From assembly GCA_013398275.1 (NCBI GenBank), contig VZSE01002187.1, forward strand, positions 345,741 through 409,740: a DNA stretch of 64,000 nucleotides, in the 5' to 3' direction. The position numbers were made by a program, and so were the translations under genes. Below the pieces are notes generated by a model. That model saw only the letters and a program-made list of their open reading frames with translations. It was not told where the DNA came from and made no database searches. How positions within the stretch are numbered: the first letter of the stretch is position 1; each line of letters begins with the position of its first letter. This DNA is from Promerops cafer. Taxonomy: Eukaryota > Chordata > Aves > Passeriformes > Nectariniidae. This document shows, in pieces, positions 24,523-36,500 of this stretch.

Positions 24523-27500
24523 TCAGTTCATGAACTGGGTGTAGCCCTCTGCCCCCGTGACAATGACGTCCATCCAGATGCGCATGGCCTCGGCTGACGG
24601 TGCCACCATGTAGTAGAGTCGGTCGTGGGTCTTGACACAGAAAGTGAGCGCAGGGTTGGGGCTCTGGAGGGGAAGATGAAATCAGCATTCTGTTCCCCTC
24701 TGAGCAGCAGTAATCCCCTCCTTGTCCCCCCACAAAGCTCAGCACTGGGGTCCTGCCCTTGGCACCCTGGAGCTGGCACCATCAGGGGCCAGGGACCATT
24801 CCAGGAGCATCCCTGGCACGCACTGCCCTAATACCCCCTACCAGTGTGACAGAGGACAATGCAGGAGAAGGGCGATACCCACAGGGGCTCCCAGCAGACA
24901 CCGGAGCAGAGGCAGTGCCCAGCTCTCACCTTTGCAGCACTGCGGAGGTGGTCGTAGTAAACCTCTTCGATGGCTTGGAAGTAGATAACACCCTTCAGCT
25001 TTGTCTCATGTTTATCTGCCCAAGAGAGGGAACTGCTGTCGACTGTGGGCGATGGCACGGGGAGGGGACGCCAGGCGGCGTTGGGACTCACCCACGTAGT
25101 AGGAGAGCGTGCGCTTCATGCGGTCAAAGACAAACCAGCGCTTCTTCCAAGATTTGATCTTCCCGCCCATCTTGACCAGGTAGCCCTTGCACATCTTCTC
25201 TGTCAGGATGATGTGGTAGCAGGTGTCAACGTTGTGGCCTGAGGACTCGATATGCAGCCGCAGGTTGAAATCCTCCTTGCGGATGGGGAGGTACCGTGTC
25301 AGGGGACGAGCCTGGAAAAGCAACACAGCCCTGCAAAGGCCACCAATGGTGACAAGAGCCACGTCCCCCCCTGCTGCGAGCTGGGACATCAGTAGCCAGC
25401 TGGGTGTGCCTCACTGTCCAGGCTGAGAGAGGGGGACGGCAGCCCGCCTCACACCTGTGAGAAGTGCTTCTCCCGCAGCTTGACCTCCTTCTCCACCAGC
25501 TTCTGCCGCCGCACGGTCTCATCCTGCAGTCGGCGTTCCAGCTGCTCCCGGCGCCAGCGCTCATCCTCCAGCGCCTGTTGACGCAGCTCCATTTCCCGCT
25601 CCTGCCAGCATGCACAGGCACTCAGCCCCAAGGACTGCAGACCTGCTTGCCATCTAGCCATGGGGCTGGTGCCCCCACTCACCCGGGACTCCATCAACCG
25701 CGACTTCTCCTCGTGTGCCTCCTTCAGCATCTTCTCCATCTCCTCAATCTTCCCTGTCTCCATCCCGCTGGCACTGCAAAACAGCCCCAGCTGCTGCCCC
25801 AGAAGGAAGGACCTGGAGCCGGCAGCACACCAGCAGGGCAGGCTGTCCCCTGGCCACACGAGCTGGCCCCAGGGTTACCTGGAGATGTTGTCAGGTGAGC
25901 ACGCAGAGTTGTTGCCGATGGAGATGCTGGTCTCCATGCTGTCTGAGCTCTCCAGGCTGAGTGTGTCGTACGCATGGTCCAGCTCCTCAGCCCGGGGCCC
26001 GGCACCATGGGGACGGTGGTGGTGGAGGATGGAGTGGTGCACGAGCCGAGGGAAGGCAGTGGGGAAGGGGGGCTGCCCGTGCAGGGCTTCCCACTGGGAC
26101 TGCGCCTCAGCAGCTGCTTTCTGCTTCAGCTCTGCAAGCCGCCGTTTCTGCTCCTCAATCACCTGCCGACCTGTGCCACGGGAAGATGACAACGTCAGGT
26201 TAAATGTGCCACGTTCAGAGCCACATCATGGTGGGCGAGGGGGTGGCACAGGCAGAAGACACTACAGGCACTGCTGGAGCCACGAAGGCAGGGTAGGGGC
26301 AGAGGTGGGAGCTGCTGTCACAACTCTCTGGCAAGCACCGCAATCTGTCTGGGCAGGAGCAGGGGGGAACATACACCAGGCTGGCAGGAACAAGCTGGGC
26401 AAAGCATTAGCAGGCTAGGGATGCACAGGGTTGTATCTAAGCAGATGTTGTGATGCACCTGGGGTCCTGGACTGGTCAGGCCCCTCTTATGTATGGCAGA
26501 AGGTGCCAGCAAACAGCCATGCTGCTGCCTCTGGGCTGCTCTAGGCAGTCCAAATCACCCCACGTCTCTACCTGGTAGATTGCCCGGCTGCAAGGGCTCT
26601 GCTGGGAGCAGCTTGGCTGGAGCTGGGCCGTCAGGTGGAGGGGTCAGGAGGAAAGAGAGGGGGGAAAAGCAAGAGACCGTGAGAGAGGCGTCGCATCCTG
26701 CCGGAGCACTGCTGCTGCTGCCACCCTCGGCCAGGCTCCCTTCTCCACTGCCCAGGTGGCAGCGGGGATAGTGTCTCCCCAAGTCCCACCACCCCACAGA
26801 GCCAGGACACAGAGCCAGAGCTCACCCTTCTGCTGCAGGGCCAGCTGACGCTTGGTCTCGATGTCCTGCAGCGTGGCCACCAGGTTGCGGGACAGGCTGC
26901 CCACCGGGCTTGGGGGGCCCTGGGCAGGACAGCAGGTGGTCAGCTGCAAGGATGGGCATGGGGGCTGGCACCAGGCATGTGTGAGCCATGGCCAGGGTGC
27001 CTAGGTCCCCCTGGCAGCCATACCTTGGGTGAGGGGCTGCGCTCCAGCACGGAGAGGTTGAGCTGCGAGGACGAAGGGGTCCCACTCTTCATCCGAGGGG
27101 TGAGGACACCTGCAGCACCCTCTGTTTTTGCACGATAGACCTGAGCACAGAGACACAGACGTGAGACAGACATTGGGGAACGGCGGAAGTCCCCCGGGAC
27201 AGATGGCTCCCCAGATCCTGCTCTGTGTCGGTGCCATCCTGGCAGGGATGCAGGCCAAGAGGAGGCAGAGACTGCCTACCCTAGGCTACAGGTCTGCTCT
27301 GCCTTTGCCCGCTGTGGCAGCCAGGGCCCCAGCAGCACTCAGGGTACAGGGTCCACAGGAACGTCCCCACATCGCCCCACTTTTGCCACCACCAGTGGCC
27401 CCAAAGCCTGAGCCTCGGCAGCAGAGAGCCAGGATTACCTGGAGAGCCTTGTGGGAGGAGTGAGCTTTAGCTGGAAGTGGAGGAGGGGAAGAAGAAGGAG

Positions 27501-30500
27501 AGACAGAGGAAGAGGAGGTCTCAAAGCCAGCCATAACCTCCTGGTACCACTTGTCTAAATCAAGAGCCGGGAGACACACAGGGCCTCCCAACAGCTGCTG
27601 CTCCATCTGGAGAGAGAGGCTGCGTGAGAAAGGATGAAGGACAAATGCAGCAAGAGGGACACATGCACAGAGGCTGAAGCATTCCTGCCTATGCCTGCAC
27701 CACTCCCCCAGAACTTAACGTGCAGACCCCTGGGGATCCTGTGCACTCCCTGGCTAAGTCCTAGCAGCTGTAGGAGCCATTTGCTGTCCAAGAGAATGTG
27801 AGAACAGATCAAACACAAAGACCCCCTGCCCTGGGGGCAGTGGAGCAGCAGGCAGGACAGCCAAGGGTGCAGACTGTCAAGAGCCCGAGCTGCTGCTCAG
27901 CTCCATCTGCAGCTCACCCCTTCCCATGCATTTCCATCACCTCCCAGGGAGAGTACAAGGGGCCAAAGGGAAGGGAACAGGGCACCAACCTCTGCAGAGA
28001 CGAAGGGAGAAGGGAGAGATGGAAGAAGAGGAAGAGGAGGAGCACAGCCTGAGGATGAAGGAGCCGGAGGGGTACAGCCCAGCAGGGAAGCAGCAGGGGT
28101 GTGGAGGCTGCCCAGGATACCCGAGAGTTGCTCAACGGTCACATACTGGGCAGAGAGAAGCAGGTTAAACCAGGGTAAGAGCTAGGGCAAGCAGGCACAG
28201 AGGAACGAGCAGGCAGCTCCAACCCCCACAGAAGGTTCACTGTCCTGGGAAGAAAAGCAGTTGGTGCTGCAGCCACCCTGGTGCTGGGCACTGGGTCAGG
28301 CCTGCTCTGCATCCTCCTCGCTGGGGACGAGCAGCCAGGACTGCAGCCAACAGACAAAGGGCCGCCCCTCCCACTGCTGGGCACCCACTCTGCTCCGTGC
28401 CACTACATCCAGAGCTGGCAAGAAGTGCACCCCAGCAAGGAGACTGGGCAGCTTGAGCCTCTGCTCCCCACTCAGCTGCAGCCAGACAAGTGTCCTGACC
28501 CCAGAGAGATGTGGGCTCCAAGCACCAGGGCACACAGGGAGGCTGCGTGTCCGCGGCTTCCCCACTGCCTGGGATGCAGCGGGCGACCCGAGGGAGCAGA
28601 CCCGAGCATGCTCTGGGGCAGGTACCTCGTTGGCTGTGGGAGCTACAGCAAGCAAGAAAGAGCGCTGAGCGGCAGCAGGGGCAGCAGCAGAAGCTTTAGT
28701 GTCCAGGCTGGGGCCATGTGCATTACTGCAGAACCTGAAAACGTCAGACAGCCTCATGTACTCCTAGAAATCCACGGCAAGGGAGAAGGAGAAGAGTTAG
28801 ACCCGTGTGCTGGCATCATGGCACTGACTGCACAGTGGGAGCAAACCTCCCTGTGCATTCACACCCCAACACTGCCTCCCCAGCCCTGCCCTGCTGCCCA
28901 CGGTGTCCCCAGTGGGCAGCACCATGCACCCTGGGGTGCTCAAGCTGGGCTGGGTGTGCTGGCACCCATCTTGCTCCAGCCTTCAGTGCAGCTTTGCTGA
29001 GTGCCTACAAGGGGCAGGTATGCCTCAGGGTCCTCCATGGTCACTGGCCACAAGTCCTCCCTAGTGCAGTAGCACTGGATGAGGCACCTCAAGCTGTGCT
29101 GAGCCAGCTTAAAATCCACTTCCTCACCCTTTCTGAACCAAACATGCTAAAGCTGGGGACTTGCTCTTATTTTGGGAAAGCCAGGCTAGCAGGACCCTAC
29201 AGGATGCCGTCAGGAGATGCCCAGCCAGATGGCAAGCAGTGAGCAAGGGGGAAGTCTGTGCCCCACACTGCTGCACCAGGATTAAAACGGGGCAGCAGCA
29301 GGAACTGGGTTGCCCGGCGGGCTCAGGAGAGCATCTGGAATCAGGGACTGAGTGTTAATGAGCACAGCTGCCAGAGATCTATAGGATAAATGCTCCAGCC
29401 ATGCTGCTGTGGGACTGCCCTGCTGCCTGGGGGTGATGTCAGTCCACAAAAGGGGTCTTGGCCAAGGAGGGGTAAGTGAGCAAGCACATGCAGCTAGTCC
29501 CTCCAGTTAGTTACCTCTTGTGCCTTGGGGTAGGAGTAGGTGGCAGGAGAAGCTAAGGAGGCAGCTGCTGCTGGCAGGGGGCTCAGGGGCTTAATTCCCT
29601 CCAACAGCTCATAAGGTTCTGAGATGTGGAGGGTCTCCTGTTGAAGGGTAGAGATCACGTAGGCAAGGTGGGCACAGACAGCAAGGTGGCAGCGGCAGGA
29701 GTCCCACTGCAGGCAGGCACAAGGGGACTCTGCCATCTTGTGCCTCTTACCAGCAGCAGGTCAGGTATCACCACAGCCCCTGAGGGCATCATGGTTCTGG
29801 CTCCCCATTCAGAGCCATGAGCAAGGTAATAGGGCAACTGACTTCCACCTACAAGTCTCCTGGACCAGCACCAAGACATCCCCACGCCTGCTCTCCAGCA
29901 ACGATGGGGCCCTAGGCAGTCCTGTCCCGTGTGCTGCTCTGTTGCATTTCCCTTCCTCCCTCCCAACCTCTGCAGCAGGAGAGACTTTGAGCAGCTGGAA
30001 GCACCTGGCTCTGGTCAGAAGGTACTTGGAACACAGGAACTGCTGCAGAGCAAAGCTGGTGGTGCACAAGGCTTGTCCTCACTGATGACAGCAGCTTAGG
30101 AGAGCAGATCTAAGCACCACAGCCTCCTCTACCCACTTACCTCTCGGAGAGCTGAGGACATTTTTGGGAAGCTCCTGCCACCTGTGACGATCTGGTACCG
30201 CCTCTCCAGAGACAAGAGCTTCTCCTTCTCCTGCATATGGGGTGACAGGTCAGAGGCAGCTGATGGTTATTGGCACCCCATGGCCAGTCACCCCCCAAGC
30301 TCTCCCTGCCTGCCAGCAACCTGTCAAGAGCTGGCATGATCTTGTCCCCTGCCTCGAGCACCCTCAGGAGCACACAATCGTGGCATTACCTTCTGCAGGA
30401 GCTGCAGGACGCTGCTCCGCTCCCTGACCAGGCGCTCGGCCTCCTGGGCACTCTGAAGCCGAATCTGGGCAGCCTGGGCATCCAGGGCAGCCACCCGCTC

Positions 30501-33500
30501 CTGGGGAGCAGGCAGCAGAGATGAGCTGGCTGCTGGTGAGCCATGGGATGCAGCCTGGCCACGCCAGAGCCACGGGGCACAGCCCGGCCACGCTGGACCT
30601 GCTGCTCGTCCATCCCTACCTTCCTGCGGGCAATGCTCCGGTGGCACTCAGCCCGGCTCTGCAGGAGCTGCTGGCCTCGTGCCTCATGCTCCTCTTCGAG
30701 GTGGCTCTCTCGCTCCAGCTGCTGGAACTCCAGGTCCTCAAACAGCTTGGCCTCCGTCTCCAATGCCTCTGCCTCCTTTGAACAGATGAGAGCACTGTGA
30801 GTGGATCAGACCCACTGGATGGGCACCTCCGCATCCTGCAGGCAGGTCTCCTACAGCAAAACCTCCTGCCACGCCTCCACATCTTACTGGTGCTGGCCAG
30901 GGACAAGAGCTGGTGGCCAAGCCTGTGCCCTGTGCCTGGTGTGGGCAGGCAGGCAGTTTGGCCTTCTTTTGCCTTGGACATCAGAAACATGAGAGACACT
31001 CACAGGAGTGTCTGCCGTCAGAAGAAGGCAATGGAGGCACCCAGGACTGGCCAGGACAGAGCAGTCACCCCCATGAGATGACCTTGCCATAGCCAGGGGC
31101 TTCGCCAGCCCTCGGAGACCCGCTGCCCCTGCTGAACCACATATGGGCTAATGCCGTGCCCTGGCAGGTACCAGAACACCACATGCCAGCGTAACCACCA
31201 ACAGCAACACTGTGTCACCAAGCCTACAGGTGGCAAAGCCCCAGCAGACAAGCACCATGCTGGACAAACTCCTGTGTGTCCTTCCAGCCTTCATGCACGT
31301 GGCAGCACTCAGCCCCGGGCCTGCCAGTGCCACCCTGGCAGCCACTGCGCCATGCACCCCACGGAGATGTGTTTCACCCCGCTCCATGAGATGGGCAGCC
31401 AGTGACACAGCACTGATGTGGTGGCTCCTGAGGGCTCCCACACACAGAGACCGCTCCATCACCCCCCGCCCACTCTACACCAGACCCTCATCCAAAATGT
31501 GAGTGCCTGGCCGGAGCAGGCTGTGGCAATGTGGATTTATCTGGGCAGGCACTAGCCATGGGCTGGGGAAAGTCAACCACTTCCAGGAAATACCAGATAA
31601 CAGGAAAAAATGCTGAGGACTAGCAGTAACACAGATCAACATCACTGTGTAAATAAACATTCTCAGGAAATAGCTGGAGGCAGCCAGATGAGGATGCAGC
31701 AGCCCCCAAGACTCCCCAGCCTGCCCTCCTCTGCAGGGCAGGGTCCATGCTCGTGCCCTGCCCGGTCCCGAGGAGCTCTGCCGAGCCGGTCCCGAGGAGC
31801 TCTGCCGAGCCGGTCCCGGGCGAGCGGCAAGCTTACCAGGACGACGGTGCCCGGTGCCAGCCGCCTCCAGCCCGGGTGCGACGCTCCCGGTGCAGCCCCG
31901 GCTGGCAGGGAAGAGCTGGCCTAAGCTGCAGCGGAGGGAGGCGGGCCATGGTCCGGGAGGGGTGGGGGAGACACTGACCCTTCGCATCTGCTCCTGCAAT
32001 TGCTCCCGCATTGACTCGGGGCACTTATCAAGGTGGCTCTTCGACTCATGGTAAAGCGCCCGGAGTTGCTCTAGCTCCTTCCTTTCAGCATCAATCTTTG
32101 CCCTTTCCTGAATCAGGGGAGAACAAGACAAAACGAAAAAAAAGGAAAAGAAAAAGGAAAAAAAAAAAAAAGAAAGAAGACACACTTCTCAAATGGGCGC
32201 CATGCAGAAGCTGTGAGTTAGAGAGGGGCTCAGCTGGAGACAGAGGGGGCTCAGGAGGAGGAGCATCATGGCAGCTACAGGGGGATAGAGAGATCAAGAC
32301 AGAGGAGGCAGCCGAGCAGTGTTAGAGGGGTTACAGTCAACCCTTGACCCCAGCTTTGTGTTTCCAAGAACAAACTTGCAGGCAGCAAAAAGATCAACGC
32401 TGATAGCATGGTTCAAGTCATCCCAATCCTGCAGGCAGCTGCACACTAGCTGGCTTTGTTAACTGCTGCCAGTTAGGAACTGCAGGTCCCGAATGCAGCC
32501 TGAGGGCATGGACCACCCTCATCCATTAGAAGGAGAGGGCAGCACCAGGCAGCAGTGAAAACAGGAGGCTGTGGTCCAGCAAGAGATGCTCAGGCTACGA
32601 TGAGACAGCAGCAGAGCAGACACTGACTCCTGGCCCTGGGATGAGGGGCCTGGCCACAGGAGCAGTAAAATGGGGCCAGCAACATGGGACTGGCATAGGG
32701 GAACCACCCACAGGTCTGGTGGTACCGTATAGGGCCTTGGCATTGAGAAATGCTTGCTGTAAGGAACCCTGTGCTCCACACAGAGGTGGGACATCATGAA
32801 AAGGGCTATGAGGGGACATGCTGGCAGGGAGGCAAGGCTGGTACAGGCAGGTGCCCCAGGAGAGGAGCTGTGGATTGCCTGGGGGCTCCTGGACATGCAG
32901 AGATATCAGAGGTGATGGCAGAGTTCAGAGCAGGCACCGTTAGTGTAAGTAGTGCAGATGGGTTAGGAAAGTGGGCAGTTAGGTCAGCAGAGAGGCTGGG
33001 AGAGGGCTTTCCCTGCACTCCTCTCCTGGCTCTGCACGAGGCTGTCCCTGGCTACAGAAGATGCCCACAAAGGGCTGGAAGACCAAAACTAGAACAAAAC
33101 CCCCAAATGCTGCAGGAGCACCGCTGGCAGGCACCAATGGCCACTCTGCCAGGCCAGAGGCACCCCGACAGCCCTGGCACCCACAGGCATTGGGCTGGCC
33201 AGACCCCGAGGGACACTGATGCCACATCACAGTGGCACAGAGCTGCTGGTGGGACCTTGGCATAGGCTGCACAGGGACAATGGCCTCAGCCAGCAGGAAA
33301 CTGGATCCCAGCAGCTCTCCCGATGACAAGACCATGCCACACTGCCTGCAAGGCTGTGGGACAGCCAGCAACCAGCAGCTGGGACAAACGTGCCACACAC
33401 ACAGCGTCACGGGTGCCTTCAGGCAGTAACTGCACCACAGACAACATCAGGGGAAGGGAGCCAGGACCCCCTCCTAAAGCCACCAAGCTAAACACCTGCA

Positions 33501-36500
33501 GCGGCTTCCCAGCCACCTCCAGCAAGCTGAACACTACAGCAACAGCTGCCATCACTCATGCAGGTGCAGCAGAGTGAGGTGACTTGCTGCAAGACGCAGG
33601 TCCCTAGCAAGGGCAGGTAATGGGGAGTGCCAAGGCCTCTGCTTCGGCACTGCCCACCGCGGGCAGCAGCCATCCAGAAAGCCTCACACCCCAGTCTCCC
33701 CGTCAGAGCAACAGGCAGCAGCTGAAATGCTTCCTGAGCATTGGCCGTGCCCTCCTCCAGCAGGGCTGTTTGGCCAACCCCAGGCAGACAGACAGACAGA
33801 TCTGCCCCCAACACAAACCACAGGGGCTGCTCCCCAAAGCCTCTGCGGAGCCCAGGGTCTGGAGAACGTGTCCGCAGGGGAATGCTGCAGCATAAGGCAC
33901 TGCAGCACTGGCTGTGAGTGCCAGGGAGGGTATGGCACAGCTGGTGACAATGGGAACCTGTGACTGGGCTCACCTTGTCCCGCTCTCTGCGGATGCTGGC
34001 ATCCAGGCTGGAGAGCTTCTCCTGCAGCTGCTGCACTGCTTCCTGCTCCTGCCGCAGCCGCAGCACCTCTGATTCCCGCTCACCCTGCAGCAGCGCCCGC
34101 TCCATCTCTGCCTGGACAGCCAAAGCAATGTCAGGATTGCTGCTCCAGCTGGGTCTACCTCATACCCTCAGGATGTAGTGCTGACTGGTGAGGGCAGCAA
34201 GCAGCAGGGGACCCAGCAGTGTCCCCTGACCCCTCACCTCTCGCGATGTCTCTTGCAGCTGCTGCTCCAGCTCCTTGACGCGGCCCTTCAGCTGGTCCAG
34301 GCGTCCGAGGACACTGGCACGCTCCTCCTCCAGCCGCTGCGCCTCCTTGGCCCGGGGGCCTGTCAGCTTCTCATGCTGTGGAGAGGGCTGATTGGCACGG
34401 CACAGCGCAGCATGGCACGGTAACGGAATGGCACAGCTGTCCCCTTACCTCATGGTGGGTACTCTCAGTGCTACTGCACTCCTCCTTCAGGTTCTCCTCA
34501 TCCGACCTCTCCAGGCTCTCCCTCTGCTGCAGCTCTTCGACAGCATGGCCCAAAGCCACGGCACCCCTAGGCACCCACTGGCCAGCATCTGTGTCACCGG
34601 CCAGGAGCCTGTGCACGTCACCTGGCTCAGTGCCATCTGTCTTGGTGTACTCAGCACAGAGGTTCAGGATGGTCTCCAGGCGCTGCCGCTCCTGTAAGAA
34701 AGAACGGTCCCCATCCAGCACGGGAGCAGACAGAACCGTGTGCCAAGGGTGGCCACCAGAATACGGGCCAGCATGCTGGGATGGGCGACATCACACAGCG
34801 CAATGCAGCCAGCTCGACCCCAAGCAGAGCCAGGCACGCGATGTGCTGGGAGCCTGGGACACACTAATTACAGGCAGCAGTGCCGGCGGCCGAGCGCCTC
34901 CGCTATTTCCAGGCAGTGACTCAGGCTGCCTGCGCCAGGCGTGAGTCAGGGCTGAGCAAACACGGCCCTGGCGGCTCGGCCTGCAGGACTGGCACAGACA
35001 CGGCAAACCTCGTCCAGGCAGATGCCAGCTCCATAAAAACTCCATCAGCCCTAAATATAGATGCAATGTCCACAGAGCCATGGCACCACCACCAGCAGAT
35101 GGGCCCTGGCAGGGATGGACAAGATGTGGAAGAGTTTTGCAAAGGCAGGGGCACCACCATTTTGGCCGGTAGCCCTGGGGCCACGCCAGCCCCACCAGCT
35201 TCCACACGCTGCTGTTACTTGGGGGCTTTGTATTCCTGGAGAGCTGCTGAGCACCAATAGGTGGCCATAATCCCCCTGCATAAGCCGACAGCCTGGCAGC
35301 TGTGGCAAATCCCCAAGAGGCAAAGGCCAGGTTTCAAAGCAGCAAACGACAACACGTATTTGCAAAGAGGGTGTCCCACGCTCCAATGTGTCCCCTCCCA
35401 GCCCCAAGGCTCACCAGGCGCTCCATCTCCTGCTCCCGAACCCGCTCCTGCCGCTGCCGCCGATGGTACTCCAGCAACTCGTCCTCGTTGTCACTGATCT
35501 CAGTGATGCTGTTCTTGCGCTCCCGTGACCCTGCTGGCAGCCGTGGGTCCCCCAAAGGCTTCCTGGGGGCGCGGGGGCTCTGCCGGGGCGAGGGCACAGC
35601 TGGGGAGCCCAGCCCGTATGCTGGGCTCAGGCAAGTACTGAAACTGGGACGGCGTGTGGGGTTTTCTGCCAGCAGTGGGGGTGAGAGACCCCCAGCACCT
35701 TTCGACTCCTCCGGGCCCTTGCGCTTGGCACGAGGACTGCCAGGCACTTCCCTGCCCAGCCGGGGCTGTGGGGAGGGGGTGTCAGGGGCCACTCGGGGGC
35801 TGGCAGCCCGGCGTGACAAGGAGGGACTCAGGGGAGGCAGCTCCCGCATGCTCTCAATGTTCCTCCGGGCCACCCGTGGGCTCTCAGGGGGCTGCAGCCG
35901 GGCCTCTGGGACTGCCCTGCTGGTGGGCTGCCGGCCGGGGCCCAGAGAGTCCCGTGGCTCCCGGAAGGGACTGGGGGGCCGCTCCTGCAGGGCCACCCGC
36001 GGCCGCGGCGCCACCCTGGGCGTCAGCCGGGGGCTGCCCACCCGGTGGTCCCCGAGCCTCTCAGCTGGCCAAGGCTCACTAGAACCCCCACCAGGGAGAG
36101 TGGGTGGCTGGACTGTGTGGTTGTAGCTGGAAGAGCGAAGTGGGAGAGGGGGCGGCACGGCTGGGCCCTGCTCTTGGCTGCTGAGTGAGGGGCTGGTGTA
36201 GCTACTGCTGCTGGCTGGGGAGGAGAGGGGAGAGAAGTTCTCATAGCTGGAGCCCCCTGAGGCGGCCCCAGGGCTGGGCGGAGGGGACAGGAGGCAGCAT
36301 CCACCCCCATTCACCACAGGGGAGAGGGGGGATCGGCCGCAGGCAGGCGGCTTCTGGATGCTGGGGGACGCCGACTCCTCCAGCACCAGCGAGTCCATGA
36401 TGTCCTGCAGGTCCTTCTCGATGGAGCTGACAAGGGAGCTGTGGCTGTGACACCCACGCTCTGACAGCTGGTGGCCACCATTCACCAGGGCCTCGGATTC

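Noticed and set aside
35302..36126. 274-codon plus-strand open frame
   Set aside because: Shadow of the large Ser/Pro-rich PHLDB1 exon on the other strand.
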